Below are positions 30,766 through 43,500 of a stretch of 64,000 nucleotides of DNA, piece after piece. The stretch's first letter is position 1. Each line of letters opens with the position of its first letter. Made by a program: the position numbers and the translations under genes. The notes under the pieces are model-generated. The model made no database searches. It had not been told where the DNA came from and saw only the letters and a program-made list of their open reading frames with translations. Origin of the DNA: Silene conica (lineage: Eukaryota; Streptophyta; Magnoliopsida; Caryophyllales; Caryophyllaceae). The DNA lies in contig CM055319.2 in assembly GCA_029255685.2 (NCBI GenBank), positions 34,931,068-34,995,067 of the forward strand. Reading direction: 5' to 3'.

Positions 30766-32332
30766 TGATGCCCGTCGTTGAGGGTACCAAAGATAAAATT
30801 TATAATTCCTAAACTTAAACTATAGATAGTGAAAGTTAGGGTCGAACCACAAGGAGGTGGGGAATGTTTATCGTTTGGTGTTAATGTTTTAAAGGTAACA
30901 AATTTGGGGGTATGATTGTTGATTACTAAGTCTAAGCAAAGATAAAAATAAAATAAGTAATTAAGATGAGAATAAAAATATATAAAAAGGGGATGCTAGG
31001 ATGTTTGGGGTAATAAATAGCTAAGGTAATATAAATCCTAAGGTCAACATGTATTGCAGTCGCGTAAGGGGTGTAACATCTCCTTTCGGTCTATGGTACC
31101 TAATAGCTCCTTTCGGCCTATGCTATTAGTTCCTAGGTCTCACAATTATTGGGTGTCAACAATAAGGGTGATTCCTAAATCCTAGGTCACATACCTTTCA
31201 GTCTTAAGTAACCTAGCCGTCTTAAGGTGTAAATCAATGCCCTTCCCGTATCTCTCAATCTTGGGTAGGTCATTACTAACGTCCTACATGTCTCCTTTCA
31301 GTCTCATTGTGGGATATTATAGTCAACAAGGAAAGACGAAACAAGATTCATGCGCGAGTGGGTCGACCGACCAGCTATTCCAGTCGGCCGACCACCGCCT
31401 TGGTCGACCGACCCATTATTGAGTCGGCTGACCACGGCTCTGCTACAAGTCGGTCTCGGAATTTCTACTACCTACGCATATTCATCCCCTACATCCTAAC
31501 ATATGAAATTTAGCTACTCATGGTGACTAAAACAATTATGAAAACGGGAATAAACATGGAAAACATGATGAACGAAAATCTAAACATGCAATAATTAACA
31601 AAGCTTGAGATTCTGATTTAAACGAATGCAACAGTAATAAGAACAATAATAAAGCTAGATTAAAAGAGTAATTACCAGAATCGGGATTAAGGCAGAAAGG
31701 AACAAACTTTATTGAATGCTTGGGAATTATTGAAAGATTACAAAACTAAAGACGAAACTTTGAATTAAGAACTAGAACTGGATGCAAAACTCTATGGAAA
31801 ACTCAATGTAAAACTTGAATGCCAAATCCTAATTACAAGATTAGCTTATCTAGGGCAGAAAATTAGAGTTTCCTAAAGACTCCTACTTTTAATTACTTTC
31901 CGAAAAAACGTTCCTGGGCTTCGCTGAGGTCGATCGACCACTTTGGTGGGTCGGTCGACCTCTTTTACGGGCTTAAGCAAATTCTGGGCTTTCCTCAAGA
32001 TTTTTGGACTTCATAAAAATCAGGCCTGGTCGGCCGACCCATATAGTAGGTCGGTCGACCATATCCGCAAAGAAAATCTCCGGTTTTCTTCTTGATTTGA
32101 CTCTTGGTACTTAAATAAAGACTCCAGTTGACTTTCCTTCGGTCCTTAATTATGCAAAAGATTCGAGGACATGAATTTGGTGCTAAATCGTCCCTTTTCC
32201 GCATTAATCTGCAAAAGTGTATAAAAATACGAAAGTACACGATTGTTGGGAAATAAGGGCTAAAACATAGTAAATGAGCGACCAAATGCGTGTAAAAATA
32301 GATGAAAAACATCATAAAATAGACACGCATCA
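30766..32332 (-). repeat. G1 array LTR 2 (inner)
   Basis: 1,567 bp, almost identical to LTR 3. Shared with LTR 3 and not LTR 1 or 4: ACATCTCC near 31078 and CCTACATGTCTCC near 31283. Modules at 31361, 31402 (8-bp spacer), 31928 and 32028. Confidence 0.93.
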
Positions 32333-34361
32333 AATTCCCCAAACCAAATCCTTGCTTGCCCTCAAGAAAGAAATAGACTCGATCTTAATTAACGGAACGA
32401 TTTCAATCTCAGAGCGAAATTTACATGTAAGTCTAAACCAATCCCAAGTACAAAATGAGAAAGTATTCAAATCATGCAAACGAGTTATATGGTCGTCAAA
32501 CTTGCAAACATAAAGACTATAGAGACTTTATACCATGGACTCTCGCGGTACGCTCGAGACACTCATGAAGCAAAGGGTGAGTATATGTAAAAGATAGAAA
32601 GAAGTAAATTTGTAGAGACACTCATCTAACTGCGACCCATGGAAACATGCCTGCAATCTAACATGAATAGGAATTCTACAACTTCGTATAACAATCTCAT
32701 TAAAGTGGCCTAGACACACGCAATTGAGGTAATGAAGGATATGTGAGGTAAAAGGTAAAAAGTGGTTAAGATGTTTTTGGATTTGTGGGGTTAGTAGCCA
32801 AGCTAGTAAAACCGTTTCCCAACAACATATTTCACAACTTTTGATATCAAGAAAGTGCTCTTTTGTAGCACAACTCTCACATTGAATATAAGCAAGGACT
32901 CCGAAATATTTTGAATGAAGTACGGGAGTGATAACACACAAAAGAAAGGAATTTGGAACGAATTTTTTTGAATCCTAACATTGACAGTTGGTCGGCCGAC
33001 CCATGAAGGAGGTCGGTTGACTTCGTTCTGGAAGTTTTGATTTTTTCGCTTTTCTTCTCTTTCTTTTCCTTTTTTGGATTTTTCTGTTCTTTTTCTTTTC
33101 TTTCTTTCTTTCTTTTCTCTTTTGCTCAAGATAGCTTACAAACCAAGATACTTCAAGGTAGACCAAGGACTACAAATACTAGCTTGGAAGGGTAGGCTGA
33201 GTATGGGATGTAGTTTTGGGATGTAGTTTTGGGGGAATAAAAAGGCAATTTTGGCTATGTGAAGCTTATGGGTAAATATGAGAAAAGGGGTCCCAAATGC
33301 ACGTATCAAGACTCACAAAACGAGATAGTAAAACAAGTATATAGCAATTCAAGTTCATGTTTATGCATATTGATGTAACATGTTCCAAGGGGAGTACTAC
33401 TCACATCCTAGACAACTGGTTTAAGAATGAAACCAGGAAATAAGCTCTAAACCTTAGAATGTATAGTAGGTTGCCAAGGCATAAGTCAAGTCTCAAGATA
33501 TACAAATTGATGAAAACTCATAGATATGCAAAAGACTTTTATACTAAAACAAGTTGACAAGGCAAGGTAAAGGCATAAATATGTAAGATAGCTTAAATCA
33601 TCCTTGAAATACTTTCGTTTTGACTCGACCTATATGCTAAAATAAACGTGCATTTTTTTGGAATTTTTTTTTTGAAATTTTTCTTTTTTTTTGGATTTTT
33701 GTATATATAAGGAAAATAAAGAAAAGAACAATGCGAGACAGAAATGCAATAAACGTGTGACAGAATGCAATGTATGTGACACGTAACCATTCCCCAAACC
33801 AACCCGCACAATGTCCCCATTTTGCATTAGCCTAAGTAAAGGTTTCATGAAATTAAAGGAAAGATGCAAAGAAAATAAAAATTAAGCAAAAACCGGAAAG
33901 AACTCACTGGATGAATAGACGTATGAGAAAAACATCCCCAAACCAGCGTAAGCTGGGAGGTTTTGGTGGCCAGCAGTGCCACTCAAGTACCAAAGAACGG
34001 TTGCACGATCTCCGAGGAAGAAACGAACCGACTGCGACGGACAGGTAGGTCGACCGACCCATATAGTAGGTCGACCGACCTTCTTGTAGACTACAGGAAT
34101 TTCAGCGATACAGCGACTAGGTCGACCGACTTGTGTATCTGGTCGGTCGACCCCTCTGTGTCCCAGCGGTCTTCGTTTCTTCGTAAAACCTGAAAAAGCA
34201 TTAAATATGCGCCCGACAAATGCGCGAGATTCCAGAAACAAGTCTAAAGTCTTAACTACGCAAGCATAAAGGAAAATGTTCTAAAACTACGAGCAAACCA
34301 AATTAAAAAGTCTCACACAACAAAAGTAAATTGTCTTAAAAGCTGAAATTTGAAACAACTA
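32333..34361 (-). other. G1 unit 2, 3' noncoding region
   Basis: Near-identical to unit 1. Differences include a 16-bp tandem duplication of GGATGTAGTTTTG at about 33207-33232 and a base change in the internal hairpin. Modules at 32990, 34048 and 34120. No gene seen. Confidence 0.75.
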
Positions 34362-35387
34362 TCAGCTAAAGATGCGGAAAATATCCGACCACGGCTTTTG
34401 ACGACATGTCGTAGTCTCCACGGTGTTCTCTTGATTAGCAAAACACATCTTTTTCCCGCCGTCGCAAAGCATATGCGACGACCTCTCTTCTTGAGCTTGC
34501 CTCCTCTTTTTCTTCTCTTCCCGATCCGCGACATCCCGGTCTTCATCTTCTTTATAGCTTAAACATCCCATCCCTCCTCTCTGGACTATGGTTTCCTTCA
34601 CTTTGGGTTTCCCCAAACCAATTCCTGCACTAGCCATAATAGAAGTGTCCTCCATATTGCTCCCAATCTGGGGCGGAGGTGTGAAAACAGATACAGGAAT
34701 AGGCAATAAAGTAGGAGAAGTAGTGATGGCCTCATACTTCTTTTCAGAAGTGATAGCATTACAAGTGATGGGGGTCATAGCATCCTTCTTCCTATAAGAT
34801 AGGCTACTTATAATAGAATGCTTTCCTACTTTAAAGGTCAAAGTCCAAGTGCCTACATCTATAATGGCTCCTGCAGTGTGGAGGAAGGGTCTTCCTAGTA
34901 TTATAGGTATATGGGCATCCTCTGGGATGTCCAAAACTACGAAGTCAACTAGGAAGAAAAACCTGTCAATACGCACAGGGATGTTTTCCAACACCCCTAC
35001 AGGTTCCATAGATGTACGATCTGCCATCTGGACAATCATGCTGGTTACTGCAAATTCGGTCATTCATAATTTTAAGGCAACACTTAGGGGCATGACACTT
35101 ATACTAGCACCTAAGTCGCATAAAGCCTTCTTCACTGGGAAAGTTCCTATATTGCAGGGGACAGAAAAACTACCAGGGTCCTCTAATTTGTGAGGGGCAA
35201 TAACATGTGATAGAAAACTAGATGACTCTTCAGTGAGGGCCACCGACTCAACCTTATCTAAAGACGTCTTTCTTGACAAAAGCTGTCTCATAAATTTAAG
35301 ATATGAAGGAACTTGTTGGACTAATTCTAGAAACGGAACTTGAACATTTAATGAACGAATTACGTCTTTAAATTTGTCAAAAGATAC
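34362..35387 (-). pseudogene. G1 unit 2 protease with nonsense codon
   Basis: Same protein as unit 1 protease. A TGA at 35064-35066 replaces the glycine codon in ALKL-G-MTEF, about 23 residues after the catalytic DLGAS, so the enzyme would be truncated. The rest of the frame is open. A few missense differences from units 1 and 3 are visible, such as HTAGAI for HTTGAI. Confidence 0.88.
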
Positions 35388-37235
35388 CTAATCCTTCGAA
35401 GGTATGAGACTTTCTGGGAAAGGAGGGGCTGAAGATTCAGTATTTGCAGCCCTTTTCAGAAACCTAGGGGTCTTATCACCCCGGAAAAGAAAATCCCTTA
35501 ATTTGTTTGGCAATCCGGGACGAAAAGGGGCTTCTGATTCTGCCTCGGTGGTCGGTCGACCCTCTTCTTCGGTCGGTCGACCACTCTCCTGTTCAGCGAG
35601 ATTTTTCGTATTTTGCTCAGAGGTCGGTCGACCTGGCTCCTGGGTCGGTCGACCTGCCTCGCTGCTACTCGGCTGTTTTTCTTTCTCGACCCCCACTTTA
35701 GCTCCGCTTCGTAGGGATATGATGTTTAGAGTCTCTTTTTTCTGGTCCGTTTTGGTCGGAAATTGACCTGGAGCCCTAGTATCATTCTTGCCCGCAATTT
35801 GAGCAATTTGAGATTCTAACATCTTCATCCCTGCCTCTCTAGCCTGTGACTCCTTCTGAACCAACCCAATAAGATTTTGGATAAGAGTGTCTGTGTTGGG
35901 TGGTGGATTTGAAGGTGGTTGAGGGTTGAAGGGTGGTTTTTGGAAACCTTGCTTATGTGGGGGGATATATGTGGAATTTTGCTGAGGTTGCATATGTTGT
36001 GGGTTAAGAACATTCTGGCTTGTCCACCTCAGGTTGGGATGGACATTATTATTATTTGGGTCATAGAAATTGTTCCCACGATAGTGTTGAAAAGCGGCAC
36101 ATGTCTCATTGGATGAAGTACAGAATTTTGACACGTGCCCTTCTCCACCACACCTCTCACAAGCAAAGGGTCCGTCCTGAACGGCGTTCACCTGGTAAAT
36201 TCCTCCCTTGCTCCCACTTCCTAGATCCAACTTCCGTCCAGCCTCTAGTTTCTCTAACTTGGCTGTCAAGGCCTCAATTGCTGATAGGTTATACTCAGAT
36301 TTCCTTTGATTGCCTCGGGAAGTTCCATGTTCAGCACGGTGTACAGCAACATCCTCTATCAATTTGAGACCCTTAGTCTCTCCGGAGTTATCTTGGAATC
36401 TCCCATTAGCTGCAGCATCTAGATAGGCCCTGTTGTCATCGTAAAGGCCATTGTAGAACTGGTTACAAAGAAACCATTGTTCGAATCCGTGGTGTGGTAT
36501 GGATCGAACAAGTCTCTTGAACCTGTCCCATGCCTCACTAAAGTCCTCATTGGGGCCCTGCTTAAAATTTGTAATCTGCGCCCTTAAAGCATTAGTCTTG
36601 GATGCAGAATAATATTTCCTGTAGAATGCTAAGGCTAGGGTATTCCAATCTGTGACCCCCGCAGCAGTGCGGTCCAAATCTCTGTACCATTCCCTCGCAG
36701 CGTCCCTAAGAGAGAAGATAAACATGGTCTGCTTAATCTGATCCTGCGTCACTCCTTCTGGGGGTGCAATAGAGCATATGTAATCTGTGAAGATTTCGAT
36801 ATGCTTTGCAGCATCCTCATTGGCCGAGCCTCCAAATTGGTTTCTTTCAACAATAGTAATGTAGGCAGGCTTGGCCTCGAATGGCTTCCCAGTACCTGCA
36901 GGTAAAGTGAACCCTTTGTATAGGTCCTTTGCCTGAGGCATGGAGTGACTGGCGATAGTAGCTTCCTCTGTCATGTTTTCTTCTTCTTTTAGAAAAACTG
37001 GAAAGTAGGTAAAAGGTGGTGTTCTTGGTGAAAGTGGATTGTTGGGTGAACTTGGTTGTGAAGGTGGCGTTTTTGGTGAAGATGGTGATGATGGTTGTTC
37101 AAATAAGTCTTCTTGAAATAAGGAAGATGGTGATCCCCCTTCCTGATTCGCTAGAAGTTGCTTTCTCCTTTCTCTAAGAGTCATCTCAAGCTCGTGGTCA
37201 AGTGGTAGGAGTTCTCCTTGAACTGACCTGCGCAT
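35388..37235 (-). CDS. G1 unit 2 Gag, intact
   Basis: 615 codons, starting MRRSVQGELL right after the leader and ending at the TAG shared by all units. In order: a proline/serine-rich N-terminal region (residues 35-75), the retrotransposon Gag core (about 110-290, with EWYRDLDR and FSEAWDRFKRLVR), a CCHC zinc knuckle C359-C362-H367-C372, a Q/P/N-rich linker, a short helix repeated in G3 (KMLESQIAQIAG), and two in-frame modules giving GRPT at 528, 535, 552 and 559. Gag packages the RNA and forms particles. This is the only fully open G1 gag in the window, so it could in principle supply Gag to sister copies. No transcription evidence can be read from sequence. Confidence 0.92.
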   Translation of the reverse strand: MRRSVQGELLPLDHELEMTLRERRKQLLANQEGGSPSSLFQEDLFEQPSSPSSPKTPPSQPSSPNNPLSPRTPPFTYFPVFLKEEENMTEEATIASHSMPQAKDLYKGFTLPAGTGKPFEAKPAYITIVERNQFGGSANEDAAKHIEIFTDYICSIAPPEGVTQDQIKQTMFIFSLRDAAREWYRDLDRTAAGVTDWNTLALAFYRKYYSASKTNALRAQITNFKQGPNEDFSEAWDRFKRLVRSIPHHGFEQWFLCNQFYNGLYDDNRAYLDAAANGRFQDNSGETKGLKLIEDVAVHRAEHGTSRGNQRKSEYNLSAIEALTAKLEKLEAGRKLDLGSGSKGGIYQVNAVQDGPFACERCGGEGHVSKFCTSSNETCAAFQHYRGNNFYDPNNNNVHPNLRWTSQNVLNPQHMQPQQNSTYIPPHKQGFQKPPFNPQPPSNPPPNTDTLIQNLIGLVQKESQAREAGMKMLESQIAQIAGKNDTRAPGQFPTKTDQKKETLNIISLRSGAKVGVEKEKQPSSSEAGRPTQEPGRPTSEQNTKNLAEQESGRPTEEEGRPTTEAESEAPFRPGLPNKLRDFLFRGDKTPRFLKRAANTESSAPPFPESLIPSKD

Positions 37236-37265
37236 AAGATGGAAACTACAAGAAAATGGTGAGAA

Positions 37266-37294
37266 GGTTTAAGGAACAAAAAGTTCCTTAAACC
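37266..37294 (-). other. Leader hairpin, G1 unit 2
   Basis: Same stem as unit 1, one base pair longer (12 bp) owing to a C at 37294. Confidence 0.75.
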
Positions 37295-37333
37295 AAGAGA
37301 AACAAAAAAAAAACAATAAACACCGGCGTCACC

Positions 37334-37351
37334 TCCTCGGCAGCGGCGCCA
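37334..37351 (-). other. Primer binding site, G1 unit 2
   Basis: Minus strand TGGCGCCGCTGCCGAGGA: two mismatches to tRNA-Asp. Confidence 0.82.
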
Positions 37352-37356
37352 AAATT

Positions 37357-38923
37357 TGATGCCCGTCGTTGAGGGTACCAAAGATAAAATTTATAATTCC
37401 TAAACTTAAACTATAGATAGTGAAAGTTAGGGTCGAACAACAAGGAGGTGGGGAATGTTTATCGTTTGGTGTTAATGTTTTAAAGGAAACAAATTTGGGG
37501 GTATGATTGTTGATTACTAAGTCTAAGCAAAGATAAAAATAAAATAAGTAATTAAGATGAGAATAAAAATATATAAAAAGGGGATGCTAGGATGTTTGGG
37601 GTAATAAATAGCTAAGGTAATATAAATCCTAAGGTCAACATGTATTGCAGTCGCGTAAGGGGTGTAACATCTCCTTTCGGTCTATGGTACCTAATAGCTC
37701 CTTTCGGCCTATGCTATTAGTTCCTAGGTCTCACAATTATTGGGTGTCAACAATAAGGGTGATTCCTAAATCCTAGGTCACATACCTTTCAGTCTTAAGT
37801 AACCTAGCCGTCTTAAGGTGTAAATCAATGCCCTTCCCGTATCTCTCAATCTTGGGTAGGTCATTACTAACGTCCTACATGTCTCCTTTCAGTCTCATTG
37901 TGGGATATTATAGTCAACAAGGAAAGACGAAACAAGATTCATGCGCGAGTGGGTCGACCGACCAGCTATTCCAGTCGGCCGACCACCGCCTTGGTCGACC
38001 GGCCCATTATTGAGTCGGCTGACCACGGCTCTGCTACAAGTCGGTCTCGGAATTTCTACTACCTACGCATATTCATCCCCTACATCCTAACATATGAAAT
38101 TTAGCTACTCATGGTGACTAAAAAAATTATGAAAACGGGAATAAACATGGAAAACATGATGAACGAAAATCTAAACATGCAATAATTAACAAAGCTTGAG
38201 ATTCTGATTTAAACGAATGCAACAGTAATAAGAACAATAATAAAGCTAGATTAAAAGAGTAATTACCAGAATCGGGATTAAGGGAGAAAGGAACAAACTT
38301 TATTGAATGCTTGTGAATTATTGAAAGATTACAAAACTAAAGACGAAACTTTGAATTAAGAACTAGAACTGGATGTAAAACTCTATGGAAAACTCAATGT
38401 AAAACTTGAATGCCAAATCCTAATTACAAGATTAGCTTATCTAGGGCATAAAATTAGAGTTTCCTAAAGACTCCTACTTTTAATTACTTTCCGAAAAAAC
38501 GTTCCTGGGCTTCGCTGAGGTCGGTCGACCACTTTGGTGGGTCGGTCGACCTCTTTTACGGGCTTAAGCAAATTCTGGGCTTTCCTCAAGATTTTTGGAC
38601 TTCATAAAAATCAGGCCTGGTCGGCCGACCCATATAGTAGGTCGGTCGACCGTATCCGCAAAGAAAATCTCCGGTTTTCTTCTTGATTTGACTCTTGGTA
38701 CTTAAATAAAGACTCCAGTTGACTTTCCTTCGTTCCTTAATTATGCAAAAGATTCGAGGACATGAATTTGTTGTTAAATCGTCCCTTTTCCGCATTAATC
38801 TGCAAAAGTGTATAAAAATACGAAAGTACACGATTGTTGGGAAATAAGGGCTAAAACATAGTAAATGAGCGACCAAATGCGTGTAAAAATAGATGAAAAA
38901 CATCATAAAATAGACACGCATCA
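37357..38923 (-). repeat. G1 array LTR 3 (inner)
   Basis: 1,567 bp. It shares GGTCGACCGGCC (box change, 37993-38004) with LTR 4 and other variants with LTR 2, so it is intermediate between them. Modules at 37952, 37993, 38519 and 38619. Confidence 0.93.
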
Positions 38924-40935
38924 AATTCCCCAAACCAAACCCTTGCTTGCCCTCAAGAAAGAAATAGACTCGATCTTAATGAACGGAACGATTTCAATCT
39001 CAGAGCGAAATTTACATGTAAGTCTAAACCAATGCCAAGTACAAAATGAGAAAGTATTCAAATCATGCAAACGAGTTATATGGTCGTCAAACTTGCAAAC
39101 ATAAAGACTATAGAGACTTTATACCATGGACTCTCGCGGTACGCTGGAGACACTCATGAAGCAAAGGGTGAGTATATGTAAAAGATAGAAAGAAGTAAAT
39201 TTGTAGAGACACTTATCTAACTGCGACCCATGGAAACATGCCTGCAATCTAACATGAATAGGAATTCTACAACTTCGTATAACAATCTCATTAAAGTGGC
39301 CTAGACACACGCAATTGAGGTAATGAAGGATATGTGAGGTAAAAGGTAAAAAGTGGTTAAGATGTTTTTGGATTTGTGGGGTTAGTAGCCAAGCTAGTAA
39401 AACCGTTTCCCAACAACATATTTCACAACTTTTGATATCAAGAAAGTGCTCTTTTGTAGCACAACTCTCACATTGAATATAAGAAAGGACTCCGAAATAT
39501 TTTGAATGAAGTACGGGAGTGATAACACACAAAAGAAAGGAATTTGGAACGAATTTTTTTGAATCCTAACATTGACAGTTGGTCGGCCGACCCATGAAGG
39601 AGGTCGGTTGACTTCGTTCTGGAAGTTTTGATTTTTTCGCTTTTCTTCTCTTTCTTTTCCTTTTTTGGATTTTTCTGTTCTTTTTCTTTTCTTTCTTTCT
39701 TTCTTTTCTCTTTTGCTCAAGATAGCTTACAAACTAAGATACTTCAAGGTAGACCAAGGACTACAAATACTAGCTTGGAAGGGTAGGCTGAGTATGGGAT
39801 GTAGTTTTGGGGGAATAAAAAGGCAATTTTGGCTATGTGAAGCTTATGGGTAAATATGAGAAAAGGGGTCCCAAATGCACGTATCAAGACTCACAAAACG
39901 AGATAGTAAAACAAGTATATAGCAATTCAAGTTCATGTTTATGCATATTGATGTCACATGTTCCAAGGGGAGTACTACTCACATCCTAGACAACTGGTTT
40001 AAGAATGAAACCAGGAAATAAGCTCTAAACCTTAGAATGTATAGTAGGTTGCCAAGGCATAAGTCAAGTCTCAAGATATACAAATTGATGAAAACTCATA
40101 GATATGCAAAAGACTTTTATACTAAAACAAGTTGACAAGGCAAGGTAAAGGCATAAATATGTAAGATAGCTTAAATCATCCTTGAAATACTTTCGTTCCG
40201 ACTCGACCTATATGCTAAAATAAACGTGCATTTTTTTGGAATTTTTTTTTTGAAATTTTTCTATTTTTTTGGATTTTTGTATATATAAGGAAAATAAAGA
40301 AAAGAACAATGCGAGACAGAAATGCAATAAACGTGTGACAGAATGCAATGTATGTGACATGTAACCATTCCCCAAACCAACCCGCACAATGTCCCCATTG
40401 TGCATTAGCCTAAGTAAAGGTTTCATGAAATTAAAGGAAAGATGCAAAGAAAATAAAAATTAAGGAAAAACCGGAAAGAACTCACTGGATGAATAGACGT
40501 ATGAGAAAAACATCCCCAAACCAGCGTAAGCTGGGAGGTTTGGTGGCCAGCAGTGCCACTCAAGTACCAAAGAACGGTTGCACGATCTCCGAGGAAGAAA
40601 CGAACCGACTGCGACGGACAGGTAGGTCGACCGACCCATATAGTAGGTCGACCGACCTTCCTGTAGACTACAGGAATTTCAGCGATACAGCGACTAGGTC
40701 GACCGACTTGTGTATCTGGTCGGTCGACCCCTCTGTGTCCCAGCGGTCTTCGTTTCTTCGTAAAACCTGAAAAAGCATTAAATATGCGCCCGACAAATGC
40801 GCGAGATTCCAGAAACAAGTATAAAGTCTTAACTACGCAAGCATAAAGGAAAAAGTTCTAAAACTACGAGCAAACCAAATTAAAAAGTCTCACACAACAA
40901 AAGTAAATTGTCTTAAAAGCTGAAATTTGAAACAA
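38924..40935 (-). other. G1 unit 3, 3' noncoding region
   Basis: Near-identical to units 1 and 2, with intact internal hairpin and modules at 39581, 40625 and 40697. No gene seen. Confidence 0.75.
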
Positions 40936-41964
40936 CTATCCGCTAAAGATGCGGAAAATATCCGACCACGGCTTTTGACGACATGCCGTAGTCTCCACGG
41001 TGTTCTCTTGATTAGCAAAACACATCTTTTTCCCGCCGTCGCAAAGCATATGCGACGACCTCTCTTCTTGAGCTTGCCTCCTCTTTTTCTTCTCTTCCCG
41101 ATCCGCGACATCCCGGTCTTCATCTTCTTTATAGCTTAAACATCCCATCCCTCCTCTCTGGACTATGGTTTCCTTAACTTTGGGTTTCCCCAAACCAATT
41201 CCTGCACTAGCCATAATAGAAGTGTCCTCCATATTGCTCCCAATCTGGGGCGGAGGTGTGAAAACAGATACAGGAATAGGCAATAAAGTAGGAGAAGTAG
41301 TGATGACCTCATACTTCTTTTCAGAAGTGATAGCATTACAAGTGATGGGGGTCATAGCATCCTTCTTCCTATAAGATAGGCTATATATAATAGAATGCTT
41401 TCCTACTTTAAAGGTCAAAGTCCCAGTGCCTACATCTATAATGGCTCCTGTAGTGTGGAGGAAGGGTCTTCCTAGTATTATAGGTATATGGGCATCCTCT
41501 GGGATGTCCAAAACTACGAAGTCAACTAGGAAGAAAAACCTGTCAATACGCACAGGGATGTTTTCCAACACCCCTACAGGTTCCATAGATGTACGATCTG
41601 CCATCTGGACAATCATGCTGGTTACTGCAAATTCGGTCATTCCTAATTTTAAGGCAACACTTAGGGGCATGACACTTATACTAGCACCTAAGTCGCATAA
41701 AGCCTTCTTCACTGGGAAAGTTCCTATATTGCAGGGGACAGAAAAACTACCAGGGTCCTCTAATTTGTGAGGGGCAATAACATGTGATAGAAAACTAGAT
41801 GACTCTTCAGTGAGGGCCACCGACTCAACCTTATCTAAAGATCTCTTTCTTGACAAAAGCTGTCTCATAAATTTAAGATATGAAGGAACTTGTTGGACTA
41901 ATTCTAGAAACGGAACTTGAACATTTAATGAACGAATTACGTCTTTAAATTTGTCAAAAGATAC
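40936..41964 (-). CDS. G1 unit 3 aspartic protease
   Basis: Same length as unit 1 protease and no internal stop; the annotated core from the first ATG (41868) is essentially identical in sequence to unit 1. DLGAS catalytic site and IILGRPFL are present. As in the other units it lies in the gag frame directly after a TAG (41965-41967). Its gag is split by copia A-2, so any readthrough product here is impossible. Confidence 0.87.
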   Translation of the reverse strand, partial: VSFDKFKDVIRSLNVQVPFLELVQQVPSYLKFMRQLLSRKRSLDKVESVALTEESSSFLSHVIAPHKLEDPGSFSVPCNIGTFPVKKALCDLGASISVMPLSVALKLGMTEFAVTSMIVQMADRTSMEPVGVLENIPVRIDRFFFLVDFVVLDIPEDAHIPIILGRPFLHTTGAIIDVGTGTLTFKVGKHSIIYSLSYRKKDAMTPITCNAITSEKKYEVITTSPTLLPIPVSVFTPPPQIGSNMEDTSIMASAGIGLGKPKVKETIVQRGGMGCLSYKEDEDRDVADREEKKKRRQAQEERSSHMLCDGGKKMCFANQENTVETTACRQKPWSDIFRIFSG

Positions 41965-42498
41965 CTAATCCTTCGAAGGTATGAGTCTTTCTGGGAAAGG
42001 AGGGGCTGAAGATTCAGTATTTGCAGCCCTTTTCAGAAACCTAGGGGTCTTATCACCCCGGAAAAGAAAATCCCTTAATTTGTTTGGCAATTCGGGACGA
42101 AAAGGGGCTTCTGATTCTGCCTCGGTGGTCGGTCGACCCTCTTCTTCGGTCGGTCGACCACTCTCCTGTTCAGCGAGATTTTTCGTATTTTGCTCAGAGG
42201 TCGGTCGACCTGGCTCCTGGGTCGGTCGACCTTCCTCGCTGCTACTCGGCTGTTTTTCTTTCTCGACCCCCACTTTAGCTCCGCTTCGTAGGGATATGAT
42301 GTTTAGAGTCTCTTTTTTCTGGTCTGTTTTGGTTGGAAGTTGACCCGGAGCCCTAGTATCATTCTTGCCCGCAATTTGAGCAATTTGAGATTCTAACATC
42401 TTCATCCCTGCCTCTCTAGCCTGTGACTCCTTCTGAACCAACCCAATAATATTTTGGATAAGAGTGTCTGTGTTGGGTGGTGGATTTGAAGGTGGTTG
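41965..42498 (-). pseudogene. G1 unit 3 Gag, C-terminal part
   Basis: The C-terminal 177 codons of Gag, from the PPPNTDTL linker through both in-frame modules (42127 and 42199) to the shared TAG. Copia A-2 splits the gene; the N-terminal part is at 51087-52400. Confidence 0.9.
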
Positions 42499-43500
42499 TG
42501 TGGGGAATAAAGCATGTATTCACCCTAAACTTGCAGGATTATAATGAAAAATACAGTTTGTGTTTATAGTCATAAGATTAAAAAGGATAAGAAAAAGAAT
42601 TCAACCTTTGGTCCTTTGTGCTTATGGCCTAAGAACAGGAATTAATGCAAATTCCCTCCTATAACTTGCACCCAAGACTTAGTTTGAGACGTGGCCGCGT
42701 GTGCTAGAAAATACTCTCCAATTGCCTTGCAATATAGGGAGAGCTTTTGTGAGGTTTTAGATGTGAGATCTGAGTTTTGGGAAAAAGATGTTCTCAAAAC
42801 CCTAATTCTTGAGATTGTGATTCAACCAGTGCAACAAGAGTCTTTGATATAAGGAGAAGGACTCTCCTTATATACTACACTTGGCCGGCCGAAATTGATG
42901 TCGGGTAGGAGTGGGCTTTCCACTCTTACCTTATTCCAATGCGTGATTCGACCCAATTAGCTTTAAGTTGTTCGCGGGTTTTATTTATAAATCGTAACAT
43001 GTTATCAGATATTAATACAGTCGATATATTAATAATGGTCTGACAAAATACGATATTGTATAATTATCCAAATTAATATAACTGTTTATATTAATACGCG
43101 AATACAATATTTAATTAAATATAACCGTTTATATTTAATTTACGAATTAATCATGTAATCCGTATTAGCTAAAATTATTTAATCCGTATTAAATAATAAT
43201 CTCAACATCTTATTGATTAATTTAATAGTCAATACCTCTGACTAACCGTTTAGTCATATCCGGCAAAATGTGACTGTATTTTCATACCTTCACATCTCTC
43301 AAACGTGTCCTATAGGTGTGACGTATAGGGACCAGTTGACCACCGCCATCCGTATGACAATAACGTCAAACTTATCTAGCAAGCCAACCGTTATTGATAA
43401 ACGTGGATCAACTGGTAATAATACAGAAGTATGCCCTTGTGATCCTTAAAGAGATTTAATAAGTCATTGTACTTAATTGTCAAGGACACCAGCCCCAACA
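42499..43500 (-). repeat. 3' LTR of copia A-2
   Basis: 1,002 bp, TGTTGGGG...CCCCACA on the minus strand. Confidence 0.95.
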
